Source of the DNA: Actinomycetota bacterium
GTDB lineage: Bacteria > Actinomycetota > Actinomycetes > Propionibacteriales > Propionibacteriaceae
Assembly (NCBI GenBank): GCA_020161015.1
Contig: JAIUOT010000040.1
Coordinates: 1-64,000, forward strand
DNA length: 64,000 nt
Direction of reading: 5' to 3'
Shown here piece after piece: positions 25,701 to 33,781 of this stretch (positions are counted from its first letter, which is position 1; every line of letters starts with the position of its first letter). A program made the position numbers and the translations under genes. Under the pieces are notes generated by a model. The model was given only the letters and a program-made list of their open reading frames with translations. It ran no database searches and was not told the DNA's origin.

Positions 25701-26087
25701 GTGGCCAGAACCCCGACCGCTGCGGAAGTCGCAGACCTGCGCAGCGTCGTCGCGGCCCTGGCCGCCGACCCCGGCGCCGAGTTGCCCCGGCCGCGGCTCG
25801 CCGGCGCCGCCCGCACCGCCTGCGCGCTCCTCGCCGCCCGCCACCCCGGCGGCACGGTCGAGCTGAGGGTGCCGCCGTTCGCCGCCGTCCAGCTCGGTGT
25901 GGGCGAGCGCGGACGCCACACGCGCGGCACCCCGCCGAACGTCGTCCAGACCGACCCGGTCACCTTGCTCCGCCTGGCCGGGGGCAGCCTCACCTGGCAG
26001 GAGGCCCGCGCGGCCCACGCCGTGCGGGCGTCCGGCATCCACAGCGACCTCGCCGAGGTCTTCCCGCTCCCCGACGCGACCGCCTGA
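25701..26087 (+). CDS. Sterol-carrier-like (SCP2 family) small protein
   Basis: This 128-residue protein starts at GTG 25701, 7 nt after a TAGCGT box, and is divergent from glnE. The segment VELRVPPFAAVQLGVGERGRHTRGTPPNVVQTDPVTLLRLAGG resembles the SCP2-like fold found in proteins that many actinobacterial genomes annotate as sterol carrier family. The conserved DPVTLLRLAGG and HSDLAEVFPLP ends support a real gene. Ligand and role are unknown; the adjacency to glnE recurs in actinobacteria as far as I recall. Confidence 0.75.
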   Translation: MARTPTAAEVADLRSVVAALAADPGAELPRPRLAGAARTACALLAARHPGGTVELRVPPFAAVQLGVGERGRHTRGTPPNVVQTDPVTLLRLAGGSLTWQEARAAHAVRASGIHSDLAEVFPLPDATA

Positions 26088-26176
26088 CCGGCGTCCCCGG
26101 GCCGCTCGCAGCGGACTCGCGGCGGCCGCACAGCCTGCACACAGGTTCGCGCAGCGTCCGGCACAGGTGGCGTCCC

Positions 26177-26182
26177 TAGGTT
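26177..26182 (+). promoter_or_regulatory. -10 element (TAGGTT) of the MacAB-type operon
   Basis: TAGGTT lies 38 nt before the first adaptor gene, giving a leader of about 32 nt with a GAAGG ribosome site. Confidence 0.45.
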
Positions 26183-26220
26183 CGGGGGCGTGGCAGACCG
26201 CTGGAACGAAGGCCGGACCG

Positions 26221-27453
26221 ATGACAACTGAGAACACAGAAGCCGTGGCGACCCCGCGGCGCCGCTTCCGCATGACCCCGAAGAGGTGGATCGGGCTCGC
26301 GCTCGCGATCGCCCTCCTCGCCGGGGCGGGCGTCGGCACGTACCTGCTCCTGCGGCCGAAGACGACGGCTGCGACGACGTTCAGCCGGACCGTGGAGGTC
26401 GCCAAGGGCACGCAGACGCAGACCGTCACCCTCGACGGAACGCTGAGCCCCCGCACGCAGTCCGACGTCAACTTCACGGTCTCCGGGACGGTCACCTCCG
26501 TGAAGGTCACCTCCGGCGACAAGGTCACCAAGGGCCAGAAGCTCGCGCGGATCGACGACTCCGAGCTCCAGAACGCCGTCGACCTCGCCGAGGCCAACGT
26601 GACCACGGCGAAGGCCAACCTCTCCGAGGTCTACGACAACGACGGCAGCAGCGCCGCGATCACCTCGGCGAAGGCGCAGGTGACCTCCGCGCAGGCGGCG
26701 CTCGCCAGCGCGCAGGACGACCTGGACGCCGCTGTGCTGCGCTCCCCCATCTCCGGGACGGTGGCCAGCGTCAACCTCGAGGTCGGCGACACCGTCGGCT
26801 CGTCCTCCGGCGGCTCCGGCTCGAGCGGCTCGGCCTCCACCACCAGCTCGACGAGCTCGGCCCAGTTCGTGATCATCGGCACCTCCACCTGGAAGGTCGA
26901 GGGCAGCGTCGGCGCGGCCGACCTGGGCAGCGTGAAGGCCGGCCAGGCCGTGTCGGTCACCACCGACGCCACCACCGACCCGCTGACCGGCACCGTGGCC
27001 TCCGTCGGCATCGTGGCCACGTCCACCAGCGACGACGGGACGGCCACCTTCCCGGTGGTCATCACGCTGTCGGGCACCCACACCGACCTGTACTCGGGCA
27101 CGACCGCCACAGCGGTGATCACCACCGGCACCTACGACGACGTCCTCACCGTGCCCACCGCGGCGATCCGGACCGAGAACGGCAAGACGGTGGTCACGAA
27201 GGTCACCGACGGCACCAACAGCACCGTCGAGGTCGAGGTCGGCACCGTCTTCGGCAGCTCCACGCAGGTCACCAGCGGGCTGAGCGAGGGCGACACCGTC
27301 CTGATCACCTTCACCCGCCCCAGCTCGACGTCCACCAGCTCGACCGAGCAGCAGGGCGGCGGCTTCGGCGGCGGCTTCGGCGGCGGGCTGGACGGCGGCG
27401 GCCCGCCCGGCGGTGGGGCGCCCCCCGGCGGCACCGGCCAGGGCGGCCGATGA
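26221..27453 (+). CDS. Membrane fusion / periplasmic adaptor protein, MacA-like
   Basis: The 410-residue protein has one N-terminal membrane anchor (RWIGLALAIALLAGAGVGTYLLL, about residues 21-43). It continues with a lipoyl half-motif (NFTVSGTVTSVKVTSGDKVTKGQKLARID), an alpha-hairpin (about 115-165), the second lipoyl half (VLRSPISGTVASVNLEVGDTV), a Ser/Gly linker, and beta-barrel and membrane-proximal domains. The C-terminus is a glycine-proline tail. In a monoderm host such proteins act with MacB-type ABC pumps at the membrane. Its stop overlaps the ATPase start (ATGA), and it is the first of four coupled genes. Confidence 0.9.
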   Translation: MTTENTEAVATPRRRFRMTPKRWIGLALAIALLAGAGVGTYLLLRPKTTAATTFSRTVEVAKGTQTQTVTLDGTLSPRTQSDVNFTVSGTVTSVKVTSGDKVTKGQKLARIDDSELQNAVDLAEANVTTAKANLSEVYDNDGSSAAITSAKAQVTSAQAALASAQDDLDAAVLRSPISGTVASVNLEVGDTVGSSSGGSGSSGSASTTSSTSSAQFVIIGTSTWKVEGSVGAADLGSVKAGQAVSVTTDATTDPLTGTVASVGIVATSTSDDGTATFPVVITLSGTHTDLYSGTTATAVITTGTYDDVLTVPTAAIRTENGKTVVTKVTDGTNSTVEVEVGTVFGSSTQVTSGLSEGDTVLITFTRPSSTSTSSTEQQGGGFGGGFGGGLDGGGPPGGGAPPGGTGQGGR

Positions 27454-28154
27454 TGGGCATGCTGCAGATGACCGGCGTGCGCAAGACCTACTCCACGGGC
27501 GTGGTCGAGGTCGAGGCGCTGCGCGGGATCGACCTCGACGTGGACGCCGGGGACTACCTGGCGATCATGGGCCCCTCCGGCTCCGGCAAGTCCACCCTGA
27601 TGCACATCATCGGGTGCCTGGACGTGCCCACGGCCGGCACCTACCTGCTCGACGGCACCGACGTCAGCTCGATGTCGGAGAAGCAGCTCGCCGAGGTGCG
27701 CAACCGCAAGATCGGCTTCGTCTTCCAGCAGTTCAACCTGCTGGCCAGCCTGACCGCCCTGCGCAACGTCGAACTGCCGATGGTCTACGCCGGCGTCCCG
27801 GCGGCGGAGCGCCGGGAGCGGGCCATGCTCGCCCTGGAGAAGGTCGGGCTGGCCGACCGCGTCCAGCACCGTCCCAACGAGCTCTCCGGCGGCCAGCAGC
27901 AGCGGGTCTCCGTGGCAAGGGCGCTGGTCACCGACCCCGCCCTGATCCTCGCCGACGAGCCCACCGGCAACCTGGACTCCCACTCGACCGCCGAGATCCT
28001 CGAGCTGTTCGAGGAGCTCAACGAGTCCGGGCGCACGATCGTCATGATCACCCACGAGGCGGACGTCGGCGAGCGGGCACGGCACCTCGTGCACATCTAC
28101 GACGGCCTGCTGCGCGAGTCCGTCCCCGTGGCCACGGCGGGAGCCTCGCGATGA
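27450..28154 (+). CDS. MacB/LolD-type ABC ATPase
   Basis: The 234-residue ATPase has Walker A GPSGSGKSTLMHI, Q-loop FVFQQFNLLASLTALRNVELPM (typical of the MacB/LolD/FtsE group), signature NELSGGQQQRVSVARAL, Walker B LILADEPTGNLDS and the switch His in ITHEADV. It drives the MacB-type permease encoded immediately downstream, with 4-bp overlaps on both sides. It uses ATP to move extracytoplasmic domains mechanically rather than to import a substrate. Confidence 0.96.
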   Translation: MMGMLQMTGVRKTYSTGVVEVEALRGIDLDVDAGDYLAIMGPSGSGKSTLMHIIGCLDVPTAGTYLLDGTDVSSMSEKQLAEVRNRKIGFVFQQFNLLASLTALRNVELPMVYAGVPAAERRERAMLALEKVGLADRVQHRPNELSGGQQQRVSVARALVTDPALILADEPTGNLDSHSTAEILELFEELNESGRTIVMITHEADVGERARHLVHIYDGLLRESVPVATAGASR

Positions 28155-29380
28155 TGGGCTGGAGCGAGACGCTGCGCACGGCGGTCGCCGCGCTCAACGC
28201 GCGCCGCATGCGGTCAGCGCTGACGATGCTCGGGATCCTGATCGGCATCGCCGCGGTGATGCTCACCGTCGGCCTGGGCCAGGGCGCACAGGCGCAGATC
28301 ACCGACCAGATCAACTCGCTGGGCTCGAACCTGATCTCGGTGTCGCCGTCCCAGTCGTCGTCCGGAGGCTTCCGCGGCGGCGGCAGCACCGTCTCGACCC
28401 TCACCCTGCAGGACGCCGAGATGCTGGCCGACCCCCAGATCGTCCCGGACGTGGCCGCCGTCGCGCCGACGTCCTCGACGAGCGGCTCGCTGCAGTCGTC
28501 GGAGACGACGTGGACCTCGACCGTGGTCGGGACGGTGCCGGAATGGGCAACCGTACGCGCCAGGGAGGTCGACACCGGCCGGTTCTTCACCCAGTCGGAG
28601 GTCGACTCCTCTGCGGCCGTGGCCGTGATCGGCTCGGAGACGGCCAGCGAGCTGTTCACGACCGGCTCGCCGGTCGGCCAGTCGATCAGTGTCAACGGCC
28701 AGTCCTTCTCGATCATCGGGGTGCTGGCCTCGGAAGGTTCCTCGACAACGAGCAGCCTCGACGACACCGTCCTGGTCCCGATCACGACGTTCGCGTCCCG
28801 CCTGTCCACCTCGAGCAGCGCGAACAGCGTGTCGACGATCTACCTGTCCGGCCGGGACACGGAGAGCCTGTCGGCGGCCTACCAGCAGGTGAAGACCGCC
28901 CTGCTCGCGTCACATCAGGTGACCTCCGACAGCGCCGACTTCACGGTCAGCACCCAGGCGTCCCTCGTCGAGACCGCGACGTCGATCACGGGCATCCTGA
29001 CGCTGCTGCTCGGCGGCATCGCGGCGATCTCGCTGCTGGTCGGCGGCATCGGCGTGATGAACATCATGCTCGTCTCGGTCAGCGAGCGGGTGCGGGAGAT
29101 CGGCCTGCGCAAGGCGCTCGGCGCGACACCGGGCGTGATCCGCCGGCAGTTCCTGGTGGAGGCCGGCATCCTCGGCGTCCTCGGCGGCCTGATCGGCGTC
29201 GGGCTCGGCTTCGCCGGCGCCGCCATCCTGACCCCCGTCCTCGGCATGACCGTGCTCATCTCCATCCCGGCCACGCTGATCGCCCTGGCCGTGTCCCTGG
29301 GCATCGGCCTGGTGGCCGGGGTCTACCCCGCGGCACGGGCGGCGAAGCTCGCGCCGATCGACGCACTGAGGAGTGAATGA
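28151..29380 (+). CDS. MacB-type ABC permease
   Basis: The 409-residue permease has the MacB topology: one N-terminal helix (about residues 21-42), a large extracytoplasmic MacB_PCD domain rich in Ser/Thr (about 43-275), then three C-terminal helices of the FtsX domain. GGIGVMNIMLVSVSERVREIGLRKALGA is the typical coupling segment, and the protein ends AARAAKLAPIDALRSE. Exporters of this type move peptides, antibiotics or lipoproteins, or act as stress mechanotransmitters; the cargo is not evident. It overlaps both neighbours by 4 bp. Confidence 0.95.
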   Translation: MMGWSETLRTAVAALNARRMRSALTMLGILIGIAAVMLTVGLGQGAQAQITDQINSLGSNLISVSPSQSSSGGFRGGGSTVSTLTLQDAEMLADPQIVPDVAAVAPTSSTSGSLQSSETTWTSTVVGTVPEWATVRAREVDTGRFFTQSEVDSSAAVAVIGSETASELFTTGSPVGQSISVNGQSFSIIGVLASEGSSTTSSLDDTVLVPITTFASRLSTSSSANSVSTIYLSGRDTESLSAAYQQVKTALLASHQVTSDSADFTVSTQASLVETATSITGILTLLLGGIAAISLLVGGIGVMNIMLVSVSERVREIGLRKALGATPGVIRRQFLVEAGILGVLGGLIGVGLGFAGAAILTPVLGMTVLISIPATLIALAVSLGIGLVAGVYPAARAAKLAPIDALRSE

Positions 29381-31017
29381 TGTTCGCCAATCCCCGCATC
29401 CGGGCCGTGCTCGGCGCCGGGACCGCCCTCGCGGTGGTCGCCGGCGTCGGGATCGCCGTGGCCGGGACGTCCAGCGCCGCCTCGCAGCGCTACGTGACCG
29501 CCACCGCCGGCACCGGCGAGGTCACCCAGACCTACGTCGCCAGCGGCACGGTGACGCGGAAGAACACCTCCGAGGCCACCTTCGCCGTCGACGGGACGGT
29601 CCGCAAGGTCTCTGTTGCCGTCGGTGACGAGGTGGACGCCGGCGACGTGCTCGCGGTCCTCAACAAGGGATCGCTCCAGCTCGCCGTGCTGAACGCGGAG
29701 ACGTCCGTGGCCAGGGCGAACGCATCGCTGTACGCCGCGCAGCACCCGTCGAGCACGTCGGGCTCCTCCGGGTCGTCCGGCTCCGGCGGCTCGGGTGGGG
29801 CGGTCGTCACCATCGACCCGACCGTCCTCAACGAGGCCGTCAGCCGGGTGAACCTCGCCGTGATGAGCGAGTCGGAGGCGTGCTCCGCGATCTTCGCCGC
29901 GATCCTGCCTGAGGCCGAGCCCACGGCGACCGCGACCCCGACGGCGACCGGTGAGGCGACGGACGGCACCAGCGCGGCCGAGGCCACGGCCACGCCGACC
30001 CCGACGGCGACCGCGAGCACGGAGGAGACGCCCGCCGCGGAGGCCACGCCGACAGCGAGCGCGTCCCAGCTGGCCGACACGATCGACTCCGACTTCACCG
30101 ACGAGGAGCTCCAGACCTGCGCGAACGCACGGGCGGAGGTGACGGCCGCCAACGCCAACCTCCAGCAGGTGGTGGCGCTGCTGACCACCCCGAACGCCGG
30201 GGGCGGCAAGAAGACCAGCAAGAGCTCGTCGAGCTCGAGCTCGGTGAGCGCCTCCCAGGTCGCGTCGGCGAAGGCCGACCTCCTCGAGGCAGAGCAGAAC
30301 CTCGCCGCGGCGAAGGCCGACCTCGCGGACGCCGAGCTGGTGGCCCCGATCTCGGGCACCGTCGGGGTGGTCGGCCTGGCCAAGGGCGACAGCGCCTCGT
30401 CCGGCTCGATCACGATCGTCGGGTCCGGCAGCGCCGTGGTCACGTTCGAGCTTTCCCTGTCCACCCGGCAACTGGTGAAGGTCGGCCAGGAGGTGACGGT
30501 CACCCCGGCGGGCTCCGGCACGGCGCTCACCGGAAGGATCGCGTCGATCGCCACGCTCGAGACGAGCGGGACGAGCGGCAGCTCGCCCACCTACACCACC
30601 ACGGTGTCGGTCAGTGACGCGAGCGGCCTGCTCGCGTCCGGCTCCAGGGCGGCGGTGCTGATCCCGGTGCGGGCCGAGACCAGCGTGCTGCGCGTGCCGG
30701 CGTCGGCCGTGACGCCGACCGGGACGGGCACAGCCACCGTCCAGGTGGTCGAGAACGCGGGCGCCACCACCGCGAGCACCGTGGAGGTGACGACCGGAGC
30801 CGTCGGCGGTGGCTGGGTGCAGATCACGTCCGGGCTGGAGGCGGGCACCCTGGTGGTGCTGGCCGACAACACCGCGGAGATCCCGTCCAACCAGTCGAAC
30901 CGGCGCTCGAGCTCGACCACCACCTCCCGGTCGGGTGCGACGGCGTCGGCATCGGCGAGCGCCGCGGGGGCGTCCGCGTCGACCGCTCCGCAGCCGAGCG
31001 CCACGGCCAGCCGCTAG
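29377..31017 (+). CDS. Second adaptor protein (HlyD/MacA-like) with low-complexity insert
   Basis: This 546-residue protein starts with a signal anchor (AVLGAGTALAVVAGVGIAVAG). The lipoyl half FAVDGTVRKVSVAVGDEVDAGDVLAVL lies near residue 68. The alpha-hairpin is interrupted by a long Ala/Thr/Pro/Glu/Ser-rich stretch (about 170-240, repeats of ATPT and TATP) and a KKTSKSSSSSSS run. The second lipoyl half ELVAPISGTVGVVGLAKGD follows near residue 325, then the barrel domains and a Ser/Ala tail. It is the fourth gene of the operon and the second adaptor around one ATPase/permease pair, possibly a partner or an alternative to the first. Confidence 0.85.
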   Translation: MMFANPRIRAVLGAGTALAVVAGVGIAVAGTSSAASQRYVTATAGTGEVTQTYVASGTVTRKNTSEATFAVDGTVRKVSVAVGDEVDAGDVLAVLNKGSLQLAVLNAETSVARANASLYAAQHPSSTSGSSGSSGSGGSGGAVVTIDPTVLNEAVSRVNLAVMSESEACSAIFAAILPEAEPTATATPTATGEATDGTSAAEATATPTPTATASTEETPAAEATPTASASQLADTIDSDFTDEELQTCANARAEVTAANANLQQVVALLTTPNAGGGKKTSKSSSSSSSVSASQVASAKADLLEAEQNLAAAKADLADAELVAPISGTVGVVGLAKGDSASSGSITIVGSGSAVVTFELSLSTRQLVKVGQEVTVTPAGSGTALTGRIASIATLETSGTSGSSPTYTTTVSVSDASGLLASGSRAAVLIPVRAETSVLRVPASAVTPTGTGTATVQVVENAGATTASTVEVTTGAVGGGWVQITSGLEAGTLVVLADNTAEIPSNQSNRRSSSTTTSRSGATASASASAAGASASTAPQPSATASR

Positions 31018-31040
31018 GAACCGCCCGGCGGGACGCACAA

Positions 31041-31084
31041 AAGGCCCGTCAGGACTCACCCCCCGGGTAGTCCTGACGGGCCTT
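31041..31084. terminator. Strong 16-bp terminator after the MacAB-type operon
   Basis: AAGGCCCGTCAGGACT (31041-31056) pairs perfectly with 31069-31084 around a 12-nt loop, 23 nt after the stop. The flanking A and T pairs make it usable in both directions. Confidence 0.9.
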
Positions 31085-31315
31085 GCCATCGACACGCCTC
31101 CGGGTCTGCCCCCCTCAGAGAAGTCCGGGTGCCGAAGCCTGCATGGCCCGGCGGCCGTTGGTGACCACCATTCAACCGCCCGCGTCACGTCCCCGTTCGG
31201 CTCCCGGACAAGTCCATACACTCCCGGACGCCGGGGTCTTCGCCGGCCCTGCCGTCCCCGGATCGGCCCGGCGCGACTCCGCCCCGTCCCACCCGCACCA
31301 CCCGTCCCACCCTCC

Positions 31316-31382
31316 GCGTTCGCCCCCGACTGCCACTCCCGCTACCGGAATTCCGGCAGCACGAGTGACATCCGGGGGCAGG
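31316..31382. repeat. EcoRI-centred palindromic repeat, family A copy 1
   Basis: A 40-bp imperfect palindrome at 31331-31370 is centred on CCGGAATTCCGG, with arms GCCACTC and GAGTGAC. It is preceded by GCGTTCGCCCCCGA and followed by TCCGGGGGCAGG. No gene is supported in 31085-31685. Confidence 0.8.
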
Positions 31383-31580
31383 AAGGGCCCGGGACGGGCG
31401 GCGGGGACGGGTGCGAGGTGAGGGCGGACGGCGAGCGGTGGGCGGTGGCGCTCCAGAAGGTGGCCGTGTGGTGACGTGGGAGAGCCGGCGGGCGGGATGG
31501 CGAAGGCTCCGCCGCCGCGTTCGCCCCATCGCCTCTGCCCCGGGGACGGCGTCCCACGCGCACCACCCGTGCCACCCCCC

Positions 31581-31650
31581 GCGTTCGCTGCCGATTGCCA
31601 CTCCCGCTACCGGAATTCCGGCAGCACGAGTGACATTCGGGAGCAGGAAG
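31581..31650. repeat. EcoRI-centred palindromic repeat, family A copy 2
   Basis: The 40-bp core at 31596-31635 is nearly identical to copy 1, including the outer GCGTTCGC and GAGCAGGAAGGGCCCGGG flanks. It lies 50 bp from the stop of the second glutamine synthetase gene and may help terminate it. Confidence 0.8.
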
Positions 31651-31685
31651 GGCCCGGGGCGAGCGGCGGGACGGGTGCGGCGTCC

Positions 31686-33023
31686 CTACAGCGTGGGCAG
31701 CGAGTTGGTCAGCTCCCACTCCGAGACGTGACCGCGATAGGAGTCGTACTCCGCCTTCTTGTTGCGCAGGTAGAAGTCGAAGACGTGCTCGCCGAGGGTG
31801 TCGGCGACCAACTGGGAGTTCTCCATCAGGTCGATGGCGTTGCCGAGGCTGCGCGGCAGCGGGGTGATGCCGAGCGACTGCCGCTGGCGGTCGGTCAGCG
31901 ACCAGACGTCGTCCTCAGCGCCCTCTGGCAGCTCGTACTCGTTCTCGATGCCCGCCAGGCCCGCGGCGAGCACCATCGCGTACGCCAGGTAGGGGTTGGC
32001 GGCGGCGTCGATCGACCGCAGCTCCACCCGCGCGGACGCACCCTTGTTCGGCTTGTACATCGGCACCCGCACGAGGGCGGAGCGGTTGTTCTGGCCCCAG
32101 CAGATGTAGCTGGGCGCCTCGGCGCCTGCCACCAGCCGCTTGTAGGAGTTGACCCAGGGGTTGGTCACCGCGGTGATCTCCCCGGCGTGCCTGAGCAGCC
32201 CGGCGATGAACTGGCGTCCCGTCTTCGACAGGTGGTACTCGGCACTCGCGTCGTAGAACGCGTTGGTGTCGCCCTCGAAGAGCGAGACGTGGGTGTGCAT
32301 GCCCGAACCCGGGTGGTTGCTGAGCGGCTTGGGCATGAAGGACGCGAACAGGTTCTGCATCACCGCGACCTCCTTGATCACCACCCGGAAGGTCATGATG
32401 TTGTCGGCCATGGTGAGCGCGTCGGCGTAGCGCAGGTCGATCTCCTGCTGGCCGGGGCCGCCCTCGTGGTGGCTGAACTCCACCGAGATCCCCATCTGCT
32501 CCAGCAGGGTGATCGCCTGGCGACGGAAGTCCGCGCCGGGCGAGGTGGTGGTGTGGTCGAAGTAGCCGGACTGGTCGGCCGGCACCGGCGGCTGGCCGGG
32601 CACGATCGGCTGCTTGAACAGGTAGAACTCGATCTCGGGGTGCGTGTAGTAGGTGAACCCCATGTCCGAGGCCTTCTTCAACGCCCGCTTCAGCACGTAG
32701 CGCGGGTCGGCGAAGGACGGCGAGCCGTCGGGCTGCCGGATGTCGCAGAACATCCGGGCCGTGCCCTGGGTGGCGCCCCGCCACGGGAGCAGCTGGAAGG
32801 TGGACGGGTCGGGGTGGGCCACCATGTCCGACTCGTACACGCGCGCGAAGCCCTGGATCGCGGAGCCGTCGAAGCCGATGCCCTCGTTGAACGCGCCTTC
32901 GAGTTCGGCGGGGGCGATGGCGACGGACTTGAGGAACCCCAGCACGTCGGTGAACCAGAGCCGGACGAAGCGGACGTCCCGCTCCTCCATGGTGCGAAGC
33001 ACGAACTCGGTCTGCTTATCCAT
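31686..33023 (-). CDS. glnA2: Second type I glutamine synthetase (GlnA2 type), no adenylylation loop
   Basis: The 445-residue enzyme matches the GlnA2 class of actinobacteria (446 in Mycobacterium). It shows FDGSAIQGFARVYESDM near residue 51, EIEFYLF, the HHEGGPGQQEIDL and GSGMHTHVSLF active-site segments, and NRSALVRVP. The region that carries the adenylylated Tyr in GlnA1 reads PEGAEDDVWSLTDRQRQSLGI here and has no Tyr, so GlnE should not control it. GlnA2-type enzymes can be catabolic or act on gamma-glutamyl polyamine substrates; which applies here is open. A GlnR-type box lies 25 nt upstream of the start. Confidence 0.95.
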   Translation of the reverse strand: MDKQTEFVLRTMEERDVRFVRLWFTDVLGFLKSVAIAPAELEGAFNEGIGFDGSAIQGFARVYESDMVAHPDPSTFQLLPWRGATQGTARMFCDIRQPDGSPSFADPRYVLKRALKKASDMGFTYYTHPEIEFYLFKQPIVPGQPPVPADQSGYFDHTTTSPGADFRRQAITLLEQMGISVEFSHHEGGPGQQEIDLRYADALTMADNIMTFRVVIKEVAVMQNLFASFMPKPLSNHPGSGMHTHVSLFEGDTNAFYDASAEYHLSKTGRQFIAGLLRHAGEITAVTNPWVNSYKRLVAGAEAPSYICWGQNNRSALVRVPMYKPNKGASARVELRSIDAAANPYLAYAMVLAAGLAGIENEYELPEGAEDDVWSLTDRQRQSLGITPLPRSLGNAIDLMENSQLVADTLGEHVFDFYLRNKKAEYDSYRGHVSEWELTNSLPTL

Positions 33024-33047
33024 GCGGTTCAGTCTGCCCCGAGAAGT

Positions 33048-33063
33048 GTTTCAATCTGGTTAC
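33048..33063 (-). promoter_or_regulatory. GlnR-type box upstream of glnA2
   Basis: On the minus strand the sequence is GTAAC, six bases, GAAAC, an exact match to gTnAC-n6-GaAAC. It occupies the -35 region of the presumed leaderless glnA2 promoter. It also lies just upstream of the -10 box of the divergent VOC gene. Confidence 0.7.
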
Positions 33064-33086
33064 ACGTGACCGCCGGACACGCTGGG

Positions 33087-33092
33087 TACCGT
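33087..33092 (+). promoter_or_regulatory. -10 element (TACCGT) of the small VOC gene
   Basis: TACCGT ends 6 nt before ATG 33099. Confidence 0.55.
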
Positions 33093-33098
33093 GAGGCC

Positions 33099-33488
33099 AT
33101 GGCCCTTTCGTTCAGCGCGATCGGCATCACCGTCGCCGACATGGCCGCCAGCCTCGGGTTCTACCGGCTGCTCGGCCTCGAGTTCGACCCCTCCGACGAC
33201 GCCGAGGGACACGTCGAGTGCGAGACGCCCGGGGGCGTCCGGATCATGTTCGACAGCGTCTCGGTCGTCCACTCCTTCGACCCCGACTGGCAGCCGCCGG
33301 TCGGCGGGCCGGCGATGACGCTGGCGTTCGAGTGCGCCGATCCCGCCGAGGTGGACGCGACCAGCGCGCGCCTCGCGCAGGCCGGCCACACCGTCCACCG
33401 GGAGCCGTGGGACGCGTTCTGGGGCCAGCGCTACGCCACGGTCCTCGACCCCGACGGCAACAGGGTGGACCTCTTCGCCTGGCTCTGA
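33099..33488 (+). CDS. Small VOC family protein
   Basis: The 129-residue protein is a single-chain glyoxalase/bleomycin-resistance fold: two babbb modules seen as ITVADMAASLGFYRLLGLEF and MTLAFECADPAEVDATSARL. It ends in the conserved YATVLDPDGNRVDLFAWL. The first metal ligand His is replaced (GITVAD), so classical lyase activity is doubtful; binding or detoxification roles are typical. It starts at ATG 33099 after a TACCGT box, divergent from glnA2. The longer open frame upstream runs antisense through glnA2. Confidence 0.85.
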   Translation: MALSFSAIGITVADMAASLGFYRLLGLEFDPSDDAEGHVECETPGGVRIMFDSVSVVHSFDPDWQPPVGGPAMTLAFECADPAEVDATSARLAQAGHTVHREPWDAFWGQRYATVLDPDGNRVDLFAWL

Positions 33489-33501
33489 CCGGGCCGGCGG
33501 T

Positions 33502-33732
33502 TCAGACGCCGAACAGCCCGGACCGGTCGGGGTCCTCTTCGGGATCGTCCTCGTCGTCGTCGACGAAGCGCGGGTCGTTGTCCCACTCGTCATTGCGCTG
33601 GGCCACGCGCTCCAGGGCGTTCGCCGCCTCCGCCGGCGTGGCGTACGGGCCGAGCCGGGAATCGCTCTTGCACCCCTCGTAGGGCTCGACCGTGTGGTGG
33701 TCGAGGCAGTAGTACCACTCGCCGATCGCCAT
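33502..33732 (-). CDS. Conserved small acidic protein
   Basis: This 76-residue protein starts [44 protein letters not shown] and ends in a very acidic tail ([15 protein letters not shown]). Cys/His pairs (YCLDHH, GC) suggest a small metal-binding or SPOR-like fold; similar proteins lie beside map in other actinobacteria as far as I recall. The start ATG 33732 has a GGAGG ribosome site 11 nt upstream. It is divergent from map. The function is unknown. Confidence 0.8.
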   Translation of the reverse strand: MAIGEWYYCLDHHTVEPYEGCKSDSRLGPYATPAEAANALERVAQRNDEWDNDPRFVDDDEDDPEEDPDRSGLFGV

Positions 33733-33768
33733 GGTGAATGCGCCTCCGATCGTCCGACTCACGCCCAC

Positions 33769-33774
33769 TATGAT
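33769..33774 (+). promoter_or_regulatory. -10 element (TATGAT) of map
   Basis: TATGAT ends 7 nt before GTG 33782. Read on the other strand the same spot gives CATAGT, a possible -10 for the divergent small gene. Confidence 0.65.
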
Positions 33775-33781
33775 CGCAGGA

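Noticed and set aside
22299-26087. Plus-strand open frame of 1262 codons
   Set aside because: It is antisense to glnE, rich in Arg/Gln/Gly/His with no domain, a product of the high-GC third-position bias. Only its last 128 codons (SCP-like gene from 25701) are supported.
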